Positions 16,934 to 26,190 of a stretch of DNA of 64,000 nt are shown here, one piece after another. Made by a program: the position numbers and the translations under genes. Location: assembly GCA_030526045.1 (NCBI GenBank), contig JAUNDN010000001.1, positions 15,073 through 79,072 on the forward strand. Direction: 5' to 3'. The notes below the pieces were generated by a model, which was given only the letters and a program-made list of their open reading frames with translations, did no database searches and was not told where the DNA came from. The stretch's first letter is position 1. The number at the start of each line of letters is the position of its first letter. Origin of the DNA: Bacillota bacterium (GTDB lineage Bacteria; Bacillota; Clostridia; Lachnospirales; Lachnospiraceae).

Positions 16934-18727
16934 CTATTGAACCAGGGATTCCAGTACCGAGCAGACAAGCACCATGGAATCTATAATTTCCTGTTTCCAT
17001 TTGATCGGTCCCTTACATACATCAAAGGTGATCAGTCCCTCCGGACTGCCATCCTGTGCAAGTATCAAGTATTGAAACCTTGATTCTATCTTCTTTTTGA
17101 GGAAGGACGCATAGATCTGCGGCTCAGCATATTCCAGTTCATGTACATTAGACACCGCACTGTAAACTCCGCCCCTAAAAAGCATTAAGTAATGAGGGTC
17201 ACGTAACATATTTGCATCCACAGTTTCTATCCCTTGTGCGCAGTAGCTGTACAACGGTTTCTCAAAATCTCTGATGAAAAGCTGAATTCTGTCCACGCCG
17301 CTCTTTTCTGCCAATGTTCTCAGGAAATCCGGTATACCGGACTTACCTTCCCGAAGCAGTTCCCTGATCATTTTTCCGAGATCAGTCACATCATGCTTTA
17401 CCAGGTTATTCTTTACGAGTGTGAGGGCATAATCTCCTTCCAACACCTTGCCGTGCTTATGAACGTCATAAATAACATATCGGTTCTTTCCCTTTGCCTT
17501 TGCCAGATAAAGCGCATTGTCCGCAATATTGTAAAGAGAATCATAGTTTTCGGCATCCTGGGGATACATCGCCACACCGATAGAACTGCCAAACTGAACC
17601 GGCTGAAGCTTGTCCGGATACAGCCATTGAAAGCCGCTTCTTACCACACGCAGAATGTTGCGAAGCTCCAATTCATCCTTAATATCCTCCAGAACCATGA
17701 GGAACTCATCGCCACCTACACGACCGGGAATTCCTTTAACCCCTGCCGCTTTTCTCAGAATTGTCGCCACCTCTCTTAGCACCTCATCCCCGAAACGGTG
17801 CCCGTATGTGTCATTAATGCTCTTAAAGTTATCAATATCCACAATACACAGTGCTACACTTTTTTCAGGGAATGGTTTCCCATCATAATCAGGCGGTATC
17901 GGTCTTTCCTCAATCTTTCGTCTGGCATAGTTTTCCGCCTCGGCTCTGGTCATAATTCCCGTAAGGGAATCCATATAAACCTCCTTCAGCAGCATATCCT
18001 CCCGCTCACCGGTCACGCTGTTGTGAATGCTGAAGGCACCGATTGTCAGCATTTTCCCTTCATAATTGAGAATGCTTTGTCCCGAGATATGAACTGTCTC
18101 CATGAATTTAGAACTGAGCAGAATATTGTTTCTGACCTTATAGTTGAAATGCTCCGTCCCATTCTTCAAATCCCGGCAGAAATCCCTGAATGTACTAATA
18201 TCATCCTCATGGATCTTATCCTCCCTGATACAATCTTCCATCCATACATCAAGGCTTCCTCTATAAAAAATAATGTCCTGCTCCTTAGCCATCCAGTACA
18301 GCTTAAAAACATCCGTACTATCGTCATATTCAAACAATGCATCACCCAGAAGCGACAATAGAGCCCGATAACGTTCCTGGTCCACCTGCCCCTTCTCCAG
18401 CATATTGATGATTTGTCCCGCCGGACACAACTTAATTTCAAATTCTTCATTTTGTTTCATTTCAACTGACAAATATGCATACTTCTGTTGCTTTTTCAGT
18501 CGCACCAGAATCTCAACTGATTCTCCCTGTGTTAGCGAATCCATTATCTGTTTCAGTCGTTCTGTGCTTTCTTCATCTAAAATTTTGTAAACCGAATGAA
18601 AATAATCCTCTTCCATTACACTGTAAAAAGCGGCATTGGCATATTTGATGTTGAATATTTTGTCTACCGTTGCAACAGGAATCCGGTTTCCAATATTATT
18701 TAATTCTCTCTCTGCGCCCTTACTCAT
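16934..18727 (-). CDS. GGDEF diguanylate cyclase with PAS-like sensor domains
   Basis: Of 597 residues, ~10-105 and ~120-235 look like two PAS-type sensor domains, and ~250-415 is a GGDEF domain with an intact GGDEF signature (338-342) after LCIVDIDNFKSINDTYGH. It should make cyclic di-GMP from two GTP in the cytoplasm. The inhibitory RxxD site expected about five residues before GGDEF is absent (GVKGIPGR), so product inhibition may be missing. The last ~170 residues have no family I can name. No membrane segment is seen. The ATG follows GAGGAT. It sits alone between rny and the aminotransferase gene. Confidence 0.9.
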   Translation of the reverse strand: MSKGAERELNNIGNRIPVATVDKIFNIKYANAAFYSVMEEDYFHSVYKILDEESTERLKQIMDSLTQGESVEILVRLKKQQKYAYLSVEMKQNEEFEIKLCPAGQIINMLEKGQVDQERYRALLSLLGDALFEYDDSTDVFKLYWMAKEQDIIFYRGSLDVWMEDCIREDKIHEDDISTFRDFCRDLKNGTEHFNYKVRNNILLSSKFMETVHISGQSILNYEGKMLTIGAFSIHNSVTGEREDMLLKEVYMDSLTGIMTRAEAENYARRKIEERPIPPDYDGKPFPEKSVALCIVDIDNFKSINDTYGHRFGDEVLREVATILRKAAGVKGIPGRVGGDEFLMVLEDIKDELELRNILRVVRSGFQWLYPDKLQPVQFGSSIGVAMYPQDAENYDSLYNIADNALYLAKAKGKNRYVIYDVHKHGKVLEGDYALTLVKNNLVKHDVTDLGKMIRELLREGKSGIPDFLRTLAEKSGVDRIQLFIRDFEKPLYSYCAQGIETVDANMLRDPHYLMLFRGGVYSAVSNVHELEYAEPQIYASFLKKKIESRFQYLILAQDGSPEGLITFDVCKGPIKWKQEIIDSMVLVCSVLESLVQ

Positions 18728-18769
18728 ATTTCTATCCTCGTATTATGAACATAAAGCCATTGGCAAAAA

Positions 18770-18800
18770 CGGCAGAATCCATATTCAATGAATTCTGCCG
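18770..18800 (-). terminator. rny terminator
   Basis: Arms CGGCAGAAT (18770-18778) and ATTCTGCCG (18792-18800), then TTTTT on the minus strand. Confidence 0.85.
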
Positions 18801-18825
18801 CTAATCATTCTGCTAAAGAATTAAG

Positions 18826-20370
18826 CTATTTCGCGTAATCAATCACACGCGACTCTCTGATTACATTAACCTTAATCTGTCCGGGATATTCCAGTTCAGC
18901 CTCAATCTGCTTTGAAATATCTCTGGCTAAAAGAACCATATCGGAATCAGAAATCTGTTCCGGAACTACCATTACACGAATCTCTCTACCTGCCTGAATT
19001 GCAAAAGATTTATCTACACCTTTAAAATTGTTTGTAATATCTTCTAACTGCTTTAATCTGCTTGTATAAGTTTCAAGCGTTTCTCTTCTTGCGCCCGGTC
19101 TTGCTGCTGAAATCGTATCAGAAGCTTGTACAAGACATGCCACCAGCGACTGCGGTTCTACATCCCCGTGATGTGCTTCCACAGCATTAATTACAACCGG
19201 TGATTCCTTATACTTTCTACATAATTCAACACCCAGCTGAATATGAGATCCTTCCATCTCATGATCCACTGCCTTGCCGATATCATGCAATAAGCCTGCT
19301 CTCTTGGCAACTCTTACATCGAGTCCGAGTTCAGCGGCAAGAAGTCCTGAAAGCTGTGCTACTTCAATGGAATGCTTTAATGCATTCTGTCCGTAGCTTG
19401 TTCTGAACTTCATCTTACCAAGCAATCTTACGAGTTCCGGATGAATACCATGCACTCCGACTTCCAGAGTTGCTGCTTCACCCTCCTCTTTAATCATGAT
19501 CTCAACTTCTTTTTGCGCTTTCTCAACCATCTCTTCGATTCTTGCCGGATGGATACGCCCGTCAACAATCAGCTTTTCAAGCGCAATTCTCGCAATTTCC
19601 CTTCTGATCGGATCAAAACCTGATAAGATAACTGCTTCCGGTGTATCATCAATAATAAGATCTACTCCGGTAAGGGTTTCGAGAGTTCTGATATTTCTTC
19701 CCTCTCTACCGATGATTCTTCCCTTCATCTCATCATTTGGAAGCTGAACAACTGAAATTGTGGTCTCGGATACATGGTCTGCAGCACATTTCTGAATTGC
19801 TGTAACCACATACTCCTTGGCCTTCTTATCAGCTTCTTCCTTGGCACGATTCTCCATTTCTTTGATCATCACAGCCGTTTCATGCTTTACTTCATCTTCA
19901 ACAATTTTTAATAAGTATTCTTTTGCTTGTTCGGAGGTTAAGCCTGAGATTCGTTCAAGTTCCTGTAGTCTTTGCTCATTCAGTTTTGAAATTTCTGCAC
20001 GCTGTTTTGCCATTTCTTCTTCCCTGGCAACCAGACTTGCTTCCTTTTTCTCAATCGCATCCGCTTTCTTATCGATGTTCTCTTCCTTCTGCTGAATTCT
20101 GCGCTCATATCTCTGCGCCTCTGCGCGACGTTCCTTGATCTCCTTGTCAAGTTCGTTCTTCGTACGAATTGACTCTTCCTTTACTTCCAGCAAGGACTCA
20201 CGCTTCTTCGTCTCAGCAGTTTTCAAAGCCTCGTCGATAATCTCACGTGCCTTCTCTTCAGCATTTCCTACCTTGGCTTCTGATACCTTCTTATAGTATG
20301 CAGTTGCCAGAATCCATGCTAACGGAGCTACCACGATAAGCGTTACGATTACCGCTATCAAAACATGCAT
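18826..20370 (-). CDS. rny: Ribonuclease Y
   Basis: The protein of 514 residues has the RNase Y order: one N-terminal membrane anchor (~3-23), a long charged coiled coil (~25-190), a KH domain with [12 protein letters not shown], and an HD domain with [12 protein letters not shown]. It starts mRNA decay by endonucleolytic cleavage at the membrane. I chose ATG 20370, 11 bases after AGGAGG; the in-frame GTG at 20382 abuts that site and is unusable. It ends at a strong terminator, and an 8-bp inverted repeat lies in its upstream region. Confidence 0.95.
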   Translation of the reverse strand: MHVLIAVIVTLIVVAPLAWILATAYYKKVSEAKVGNAEEKAREIIDEALKTAETKKRESLLEVKEESIRTKNELDKEIKERRAEAQRYERRIQQKEENIDKKADAIEKKEASLVAREEEMAKQRAEISKLNEQRLQELERISGLTSEQAKEYLLKIVEDEVKHETAVMIKEMENRAKEEADKKAKEYVVTAIQKCAADHVSETTISVVQLPNDEMKGRIIGREGRNIRTLETLTGVDLIIDDTPEAVILSGFDPIRREIARIALEKLIVDGRIHPARIEEMVEKAQKEVEIMIKEEGEAATLEVGVHGIHPELVRLLGKMKFRTSYGQNALKHSIEVAQLSGLLAAELGLDVRVAKRAGLLHDIGKAVDHEMEGSHIQLGVELCRKYKESPVVINAVEAHHGDVEPQSLVACLVQASDTISAARPGARRETLETYTSRLKQLEDITNNFKGVDKSFAIQAGREIRVMVVPEQISDSDMVLLARDISKQIEAELEYPGQIKVNVIRESRVIDYAK

Positions 20371-20417
20371 GTACAGGAGCACCTCCTTATTAAATTTTCA
20401 TTGTACTCTGATCTATA

Positions 20418-20443
20418 TAGAATGTATGTAAATAAACATTCTA
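20418..20443. repeat. Inverted repeat upstream of rny
   Basis: TAGAATGT (20418-20425) and ACATTCTA (20436-20443) are perfect inverted copies 10 bases apart in the rny upstream region. They could be an operator or 5' leader hairpin. A TATATA-like -10 overlaps one arm on the minus strand. Confidence 0.4.
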
Positions 20444-20474
20444 AAAGGCAATTTACAACACTTAAATTTTAAAC

Positions 20475-21098
20475 TCAATTAGGAGTTATGTCAAGTGAAA
20501 GTATGCTTCTAATGTTATTAATTGAAAAACCCTTTCGATACAGGAAAGCCATCATCTTCTGTTTCTCTTCAAAGGTTGCTTCTTGGGAGCAGAAGTGCTT
20601 TTTGTTCACCCAATAAATGATCTGTTCCCTTTCAATTGCTTCTTCGTCATCTCCTGCCATATCTTCCCAGATATCCTGAAAGAGCTGTTCTGGAATACCC
20701 TTGTTCATCAGATCTAGCTGAATTCTTCTCCTGCTTTTCTTCTCCCGGTTGTATTCAATAAAGTCCCTTACATACTGTTCATCATCCACATATCTGTAGG
20801 ATACTACATAATCAACCGCAATATCTGCAATTTGTTCCGGATATCCTCCCTGCAATAGTTTGTCCTTCAATTGTGTCCTCGTGTAGGTTCGATTCTTCAG
20901 AAGATTCATCGCTCTTAGCTTTGCCCTCTTCGGGAGAACATCCTTCATAATCCTGTCATAGACAGCATCTTCGATTTCATCGCCTTCTTCAATTTTATGA
21001 AGACGCAATTCGCCCTTGTATAAAACAAAGGCGAATTCATGATCAATCTCTATCCTGACTCTTGATTTGGATAATTCTGTAATATTTGTTACCGTCAT
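20475..21098 (-). CDS. recX: RecX regulatory protein
   Basis: The 207-residue protein has the three-helix repeats of RecX, for example AMNLLKNRTYTRTQLKDKL (~62-80) and YVDDEQYVRDFIEYN (~107-121). RecX binds RecA filaments and limits their extension. It starts 24 bases after the recA stop on the same strand, the classic recA-recX arrangement, so it is probably SOS-controlled with recA. The ribosome-binding site is weak, which fits the low RecX-to-RecA ratio seen elsewhere. Confidence 0.9.
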   Translation of the reverse strand: MTVTNITELSKSRVRIEIDHEFAFVLYKGELRLHKIEEGDEIEDAVYDRIMKDVLPKRAKLRAMNLLKNRTYTRTQLKDKLLQGGYPEQIADIAVDYVVSYRYVDDEQYVRDFIEYNREKKSRRRIQLDLMNKGIPEQLFQDIWEDMAGDDEEAIEREQIIYWVNKKHFCSQEATFEEKQKMMAFLYRKGFSINNIRSILSLDITPN

Positions 21099-21122
21099 TG
21101 GCTATACTGCTTTCTTCTATCT

Positions 21123-22142
21123 CTATTCTGCGGCTGTTTCATCAGCCCCTTGAAGTCCGTAATGGGTTCGTACCTTTTTTGAAACCTCTTCAAAAACTGC
21201 AGGATTATCCTTCAGATATTGCTTTGTATTCTCACGACCCTGCCCAATCTTATTTCCCTCATAGGCATACCATGCACCGCTCTTATTGATGATCCCCACA
21301 TCCGCCGCAAGATCCAGCACATCACCTACAGCCGAAATTCCTTCACCAAAAATAATATCAAATTCAGCCTCCTTAAAGGGAGGAGCAATCTTATTCTTGA
21401 CAACCTTTACCCTGGTTCTGTTACCGATCGTCTCTCCGCTTTGCTTCAGAGCTTCAATTCTCCTGACATCCAGTCTGACTGAGGAATAGAATTTGAGTGC
21501 ACGCCCACCGGTAGTAGTCTCCGGATTGCCAAACATAACCCCGACTTTCTCTCTGAGCTGGTTGATAAAAATCACTGTACAATTTGACTTACTGATTACC
21601 GCCGTAAGCTTTCGCAGGGCCTGTGACATCAGACGCGCCTGCAGTCCCACGTGGGAATCTCCCATGTCACCATCGATCTCGGCTTTGGGAACCAGAGCAG
21701 CAACAGAGTCCACAACAACAATATCAATAGCTCCGGAGCGAACCATTGTCTCTGTGATTTCCAGAGCCTGCTCCCCGTTATCAGGCTGTGAAATGTAGAG
21801 GTTGTCAACATCAACACCAATGTTTCTGGCATAGACCGGATCAAGTGCATGCTCTGCATCAATAAAGCCTGCAATACCGCCTCTCTTCTGTACCTCTGCA
21901 ATCATATGTAACGTAACTGTAGTCTTACCACTGGACTCAGGTCCATATATTTCTATAATTCTTCCCTTCGGGATACCACCAAGACCAAGTGCAATATCAA
22001 GGCTCAGCGAGCCTGTAGGAATCGTCTCCACATTCATCTGTGCGGAGGAATCCCCAAGCTTCATGACCGCTCCCTTTCCGAACTGTTTCTCAATCTGTCC
22101 AAGTGCAGCATCAAGTGCTTTTAATTTCTCTTCTCTTTCCAT
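21123..22142 (-). CDS. recA: Recombinase RecA
   Basis: The 339-residue chain contains Walker [10 protein letters not shown], the [10 protein letters not shown] segment (Walker B region), a [26 protein letters not shown] L2 loop region (split here across ~195-215) and a conserved C-terminal domain. It catalyses strand exchange and stimulates LexA self-cleavage. The ATG at 22142 follows AAGGAG; an upstream in-frame start at 22205 would place the start inside the promoter. Two LexA-type boxes and a near-consensus promoter precede it, and recX follows. Confidence 0.97.
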   Translation of the reverse strand: MEREEKLKALDAALGQIEKQFGKGAVMKLGDSSAQMNVETIPTGSLSLDIALGLGGIPKGRIIEIYGPESSGKTTVTLHMIAEVQKRGGIAGFIDAEHALDPVYARNIGVDVDNLYISQPDNGEQALEITETMVRSGAIDIVVVDSVAALVPKAEIDGDMGDSHVGLQARLMSQALRKLTAVISKSNCTVIFINQLREKVGVMFGNPETTTGGRALKFYSSVRLDVRRIEALKQSGETIGNRTRVKVVKNKIAPPFKEAEFDIIFGEGISAVGDVLDLAADVGIINKSGAWYAYEGNKIGQGRENTKQYLKDNPAVFEEVSKKVRTHYGLQGADETAAE

Positions 22143-22199
22143 AAAATAGATTCTCCTTTTCATCCGATAAGCTGCTTTCTCAAAGTCAGCATCTGGCGA

Positions 22200-22211
22200 G
22201 AACATTTGTTC
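22200..22211. promoter_or_regulatory. LexA (SOS) box 1 of recA
   Basis: GAACATTTGTTC is an exact GAAC-N4-GTTC palindrome of the Gram-positive LexA type. It lies just downstream of the recA -10 box, over the predicted start point. Confidence 0.8.
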
Positions 22212-22217
22212 TTATTT

Positions 22218-22246
22218 ACTATAAAACAAATGTTCGGTTTTGTCAA
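22218..22246 (-). promoter_or_regulatory. recA promoter
   Basis: Minus strand TTGACA (22241-22246), 17-base spacer, TATAGT (22218-22223): a near-consensus housekeeping promoter. Its spacer contains the second LexA-type box. Confidence 0.85.
22224..22235. promoter_or_regulatory. LexA (SOS) box 2 of recA
   Basis: AAACAAATGTTC is one base from the GAAC-N4-GTTC palindrome and shares its centre with box 1. It sits inside the promoter spacer, 24 bp centre to centre from box 1. Confidence 0.6.
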
Positions 22247-22478
22247 CTAAATTATTTGCTTTGTTTCTGTATTCATTCTAACAATTCAAAAGTCCAATAA
22301 AACTCCCTCAAAGGCATCTTCCTCCTTTCCTTCCAACTTTGCTCTGGATATTTGGCAGAAAATGCCGGATTTGCAAAGCAGATAATGAACTGTCATAAGA
22401 AAGACAGTGATCGAAATTATAATATCATATCTTTCGATTTTAAGTAACCTGCAAAAACTTAGATAAAGAATATAAAAT
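22247..22478. other. Non-coding stretch upstream of recA
   Basis: I find no convincing gene between the recA promoter and the upstream terminator. It holds two small inverted repeats: ACTGTC/GACAGT around 22394-22413, and ATCGAAA/TTTCGAT around 22413-22441. Their role is unknown. Confidence 0.4.
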
Positions 22479-22503
22479 GCCGGAGCTGCTTTGCAGCTCC
22501 GGC
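22479..22503 (-). terminator. Terminator after the 22510-23424 gene
   Basis: A perfect 11-bp stem, GCCGGAGCTGC (22479-22489) with GCAGCTCCGGC (22493-22503), a three-base loop, then ATTTTAT on the minus strand. It likely ends the long yicC-to-cinA transcription unit. Confidence 0.9.
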
Positions 22504-22509
22504 ACCTGA

Positions 22510-23424
22510 TTACAACGGATTCTGATATTTCTTATAGTCCGGATAGGTAACAGTCACCCAGCCGAAATCATGATTCAGACCAACCTCCATTCCGAGAGGC
22601 GTATAGAAAATAATGAGGCTTTCTTCATCATTCATCATTTCCGTAAAGTCCTGGTCAGAATAATAATCAAGCAGTTCATTTTCTCCGTTCTGTTTGTCGG
22701 AACGCTTTCTGAATTCAATGGAAAACTCATCATCAATTTCCAGAAGCTGGGTATTTGTCATCACCATTCCGTTATCCATATCAATATTTACGGAGACCAC
22801 ATTGGATTCTGCTCTTTTTCCGTCAAGGTACCCATACTCCAAATAGGCTATGCTGAAAATATCTTCATCCATATAAGTGACATAGCATTCTGCCTTATAC
22901 AGGTAGCTTTCACTCTTATCAATATTTTCAGATACCTCATTTACATGCTTTTCAATCTCGCTCATTTCTTTTTTCAGTGCATTATTGATTATTTCCGAAT
23001 TCTTTACATTTTCCCCTGTAATGACAGGATAAGCTCCCATTCCCTGAGCATTCAGTCCGTTATCAGCTTCCATATAAAAGTCCTCTATTGATACCTGGTA
23101 GGACAAATCGTCACGCGTTTCATCATGAAACTCATAATATTCCGAGTAATTGTAGTCGAAGTCATCCTCATCTTTTGAGTCATCCTCAAAATCCTCTTCA
23201 GACTCCTCCCCGTCTTCTTTCCACGACCATTCCTCAGACTTATCCTCAGACTTCTTCCTATCCCTCTCCTGCTCGCGGGCTTCTGTTTCATACTCATCCC
23301 AGGCAATGATATACTCAGATAACTGATATACGCTGACATATAGAGAAACAACCAATACAATGGCTGCCCCAATACTCCCCAATATGACAGCAGCAATTTT
23401 TCCTGAACTCCATCCCTTTTTCAT
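22510..23424 (-). CDS. Membrane-anchored protein with acidic linker, possible DUF3298-like domain
   Basis: The 304-residue protein has one N-terminal membrane segment (~9-36), a strongly acidic low-complexity linker (~50-95, rich in Asp and Glu) and an extracytoplasmic domain (~100-304). The ending, with LLEIDDEFSIEFRK and EESLIIFYTPLGMEVG, recalls DUF3298/RsiV-type folds, which in some proteins bind lysozyme; this match is by eye only. It follows cinA by 45 bases and is closed by a strong terminator. AAGGAGG precedes the ATG. Function is unknown. Confidence 0.65.
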   Translation of the reverse strand: MKKGWSSGKIAAVILGSIGAAIVLVVSLYVSVYQLSEYIIAWDEYETEAREQERDRKKSEDKSEEWSWKEDGEESEEDFEDDSKDEDDFDYNYSEYYEFHDETRDDLSYQVSIEDFYMEADNGLNAQGMGAYPVITGENVKNSEIINNALKKEMSEIEKHVNEVSENIDKSESYLYKAECYVTYMDEDIFSIAYLEYGYLDGKRAESNVVSVNIDMDNGMVMTNTQLLEIDDEFSIEFRKRSDKQNGENELLDYYSDQDFTEMMNDEESLIIFYTPLGMEVGLNHDFGWVTVTYPDYKKYQNPL

Positions 23425-23469
23425 TTTTCCTCCTTATCACACTTACTCAATGAAAGTGTTCCATCATTT

Positions 23470-23946
23470 TCACAAAAGCTCAAGCAGAAGGGCGAGTGCT
23501 GTCTTTACCGTCTGCTCACGGATTTCTCTGCGGCTTCCGTGGAAACGGCATTCGCTCACCTTTGTTTTACCGGGTACATGACATCCGATATATACAAGTC
23601 CTACCGGTTTTTCTTCTGTTCCGCCGTCGGGCCCGGCAATCCCCGTAACGGCAATCGAGACTTCCGCCGATGCTGCCCGGCAGGCACCCTCTGCCATCTG
23701 CGCCGCCACTTGGGCGCTGACAGCTCCATAGGTATTAAGCACTTGTGTATCTACCCCCAGCAAACGGTGCTTCGCTTCATTGGAATAGGTAATATAGCCT
23801 TCTTCAAAGGCATCCGACACCCCCGGAACATTCACAAGCGTCCCCGCAAGCAAACCGCCGCTGCAGGATTCTGCGGTGGTAATCTTCCAATGATTTCTCT
23901 TTAGTCTTTCAACCACCCTGTCTTCCAATGCCTTTTCTGTTTCCAT
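23470..23946 (-). CDS. pncC: CinA C-terminal family nicotinamide-nucleotide amidohydrolase
   Basis: The 158-residue single-domain protein carries TTAESCSGGLL near residue 22 and VTGIAGPDGGT near 98, the hallmarks of the CinA C-terminal (PncC) domain. That domain deamidates nicotinamide mononucleotide to nicotinate mononucleotide for NAD salvage. The N-terminal CinA domain is absent, as in stand-alone PncC proteins, so this is not a truncation. It begins one base after the pgsA stop (TAATATG), a tight coupling. In many Firmicutes the full cinA sits between pgsA and recA. Confidence 0.9.
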   Translation of the reverse strand: METEKALEDRVVERLKRNHWKITTAESCSGGLLAGTLVNVPGVSDAFEEGYITYSNEAKHRLLGVDTQVLNTYGAVSAQVAAQMAEGACRAASAEVSIAVTGIAGPDGGTEEKPVGLVYIGCHVPGKTKVSECRFHGSRREIREQTVKTALALLLELL

Positions 23947-23947
23947 A

Positions 23948-24481
23948 TTACTTACTTTCCTTCATAACATTTTTATTTTTGATCAGATAATCCACCAGGG
24001 AAACTACCGTAAGAATCACGGCGATCCAAAGTACAATCTGGGTGAATAAGCCAAGTGCCTCGATATCTGCGATCAAAAGACATACTGCCACCATCTGAAA
24101 GGTGGTCTTGAACTTCCCCCAATAGCTTGCAGCTATTACAACTCCATTGTCTGCTGCCACCAGTCTGAAGCCGCTGATAATGAATTCTCTTGCAATGATC
24201 ACAATTACCATCCATGACGGAATCCTGTCAAGTTCAATCAGGCAGATCAGCGCGGAGCATACCAGCAGCTTATCCGCAAGAGGATCCATAAATTTTCCAA
24301 AATTGGTAACCAAACCATACTTTCTTGCAATCTTTCCGTCCAAAAGATCCGTAAGGCTTGCAATGATAAAAATTGCAAGTGCAATCCACTTGTCAACTGG
24401 TGTAATAGGCACCAGTAAAAATACAATAAAAAACGGAATCAGTATCACTCTGAATATTGTCAGCTTATTCGGTAAATTCAT
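23948..24481 (-). CDS. pgsA: CDP-diacylglycerol--glycerol-3-phosphate 3-phosphatidyltransferase
   Basis: This integral membrane enzyme makes phosphatidylglycerol phosphate, the precursor of phosphatidylglycerol and cardiolipin. It has about five membrane helices and the CDP-alcohol phosphotransferase motif, spread over residues ~47-69 as DG..AR...G...D...D (DGKIARKYG, then FGKFMDPLAD). Of two adjacent ATGs, the second (24481) is six bases from GGAGG and is preferred. It follows rimO by 19 bases. Confidence 0.93.
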   Translation of the reverse strand: MNLPNKLTIFRVILIPFFIVFLLVPITPVDKWIALAIFIIASLTDLLDGKIARKYGLVTNFGKFMDPLADKLLVCSALICLIELDRIPSWMVIVIIAREFIISGFRLVAADNGVVIAASYWGKFKTTFQMVAVCLLIADIEALGLFTQIVLWIAVILTVVSLVDYLIKNKNVMKESK

Positions 24482-24500
24482 CATTATCCTCCATCCCGCC

Positions 24501-25829
24501 TCATTCGGCTACTATTTCTCCCAGTAAATCATATTCATTGGAGCCGGTAATGACCGTCTTCACAAAGTCTCCGCTCATAAATTGTCTATCCGAACTGATA
24601 AACAGATAACCGTCAACTCCCGGTGCATCCTTGTAGGTTCGTGCAACATAAACCTCCTCGTCGGCAACCTTTCCCTCGATCATGGCCGTAAGACGTCTGC
24701 CGACCGTTTCTGCTGCCGCATCAAAGGCAATTTCCTGCTGTAATTCCATGATCTCATCCCGGCGTCTTTCCTTGACTTCTTCAGTCACCTGATCCGGCAT
24801 GATGGCAGCCGGTGTATCCTCCTCTGCCGAGTAAGTAAATACCCCAAGCCTGTCAAATTCCATTTCATTGATAAATGCCAGGGTATCCTCATGGTCTTCC
24901 TCGGTTTCTCCGGGGAAACCTGCAATAAAGGTGGTTCTGATACAGATATCCGGTATCTGTTTCCTAAGTTCGCCGATCATACTGCGGATCTGCGCTGTAT
25001 CCGTTCTCCTTCCCATCCGCTTAAGAACCGCATCGCTGCCGCTCTGTATGGGAATATCCAGGTAATTGCAAATTTTGTCTTCCTCCCCAATGACCTGAAT
25101 CAGTTCCGGTGTAATCTCCTCCGGGTAGCAATACAGGATTCTGATCCAGGAAAGTCCGTCTATCCTGCAAAGCTCCTTAAGCAGCCGGGGCAGACGCTTT
25201 TCCCCGTACAGATCCACACCGTAAAGTGTCGTTTCCTGGGCAACAAGGATCAGTTCCTTCACGCCGCCTTCTGCAAGCGTTCTCGCCTCCTTCAGAAGCT
25301 GATCCATGGGAATGCTGCGATAGTCTCCTCTCACCTTGGGAATAATACAATAGGTGCAATGCTTGTTACACCCCTCTGCAATCTTTAAATATGCATAATA
25401 CCCTCCGGTAGTGACGATTCTCTCTTTTCCACCCTCCGGCGCCCGGTTCAGATCCTCCAGATGATTTTCGGAATTTCCATCCAAAATACTATCCAGTGTA
25501 TCTGCAATGGCATCGATCGCCGTGGTTCCGATTATGGCGTCAACCTCCGGAATCTCCGTTTGAATCTCATCATGATATCTCTGGGCAAGGCATCCTGATA
25601 CGATCAAGGCTTTCAATTGTCCGCTCTTTCGAAGCTCTGCCATTTCTAAAATGGTATTGATGCTCTCCTCCTTGGCATCGCCGATAAAGCAACAGGTATT
25701 GATCACGACGGCTTCCGCCTCGCTTTCATCATCTGTAAAGCAATATCCCCTCTGTGCCAGCGTACCCAGCATAACCTCTGAATCCACCAGGTTTTTGTCG
25801 CATCCCAGAGAAATAAATAAAATTTTCAT
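24501..25829 (-). CDS. rimO: Ribosomal protein S12 (Asp) methylthiotransferase RimO
   Basis: The radical-SAM methylthiotransferase adds a methylthio group to an Asp of ribosomal protein S12. The N-terminal domain supplies cluster ligands Cys10, Cys46 and Cys80; the radical-SAM cluster is Cys154, Cys158 and Cys161 (GCNKHCTYC). A C-terminal TRAM domain is present. The SLGCDKN start and IPKVRGDYRS segment favour RimO over MiaB. The ATG at 25829 is nine bases after AAGGA; the longer start at 25847 lacks a site. Confidence 0.93.
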   Translation of the reverse strand: MKILFISLGCDKNLVDSEVMLGTLAQRGYCFTDDESEAEAVVINTCCFIGDAKEESINTILEMAELRKSGQLKALIVSGCLAQRYHDEIQTEIPEVDAIIGTTAIDAIADTLDSILDGNSENHLEDLNRAPEGGKERIVTTGGYYAYLKIAEGCNKHCTYCIIPKVRGDYRSIPMDQLLKEARTLAEGGVKELILVAQETTLYGVDLYGEKRLPRLLKELCRIDGLSWIRILYCYPEEITPELIQVIGEEDKICNYLDIPIQSGSDAVLKRMGRRTDTAQIRSMIGELRKQIPDICIRTTFIAGFPGETEEDHEDTLAFINEMEFDRLGVFTYSAEEDTPAAIMPDQVTEEVKERRRDEIMELQQEIAFDAAAETVGRRLTAMIEGKVADEEVYVARTYKDAPGVDGYLFISSDRQFMSGDFVKTVITGSNEYDLLGEIVAE

Positions 25830-25863
25830 GTAACAATTTCCTTCCATCCAAAATAAAGCAAAA

Positions 25864-25883
25864 AGAGTCCGAACACGGACTCT
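25864..25883 (-). terminator. Intra-operon terminator between rpoZ and rimO
   Basis: Perfect arms AGAGTCCG (25864-25871) and CGGACTCT (25876-25883), a four-base loop and TTTTTGC on the minus strand. It would end the yicC-remA-gmk-rpoZ transcript or reduce expression of rimO-pgsA-cinA downstream. Confidence 0.85.
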
Positions 25884-25928
25884 CTGCGCGATCGTATTAC
25901 CCTCAAAGCCCTCAGGTCTTTTTGAGCA

Positions 25929-26165
25929 TTACTCTTCTTCGTCAGAAAGGATCTTAATTTTTCCCTGGTTCAGTTCTTCTACTGCAATGGAAAGTGCCTT
26001 TGCGTCCTTTGTATTTACCAGCGGTTCCTCGCCTGAGATAATTTGTCTTGCTCTCTTTGAAGCAGCCATTACGATGGAGTATCTGCTGTTGACAACAGGT
26101 GCCTCACCAGGTTCTACCTCACTGTTTACGACCTTCATCAGATCAGAATAAGATGGATGTAACAT
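25929..26165 (-). CDS. rpoZ: DNA-directed RNA polymerase omega subunit
   Basis: The 78-residue protein has the omega features SRYSIVMAASKRARQI and KALSIAVEELNQGKI. Omega helps assemble and stabilise RNA polymerase. It follows gmk by 25 bases, the usual Firmicute order, and its ATG is preceded by AAAGGAG. The C-terminus is short and acidic (SDEEE). Confidence 0.93.
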   Translation of the reverse strand: MLHPSYSDLMKVVNSEVEPGEAPVVNSRYSIVMAASKRARQIISGEEPLVNTKDAKALSIAVEELNQGKIKILSDEEE

Positions 26166-26190
26166 AAATTTGCTCCTTTCATCCGGAAGC

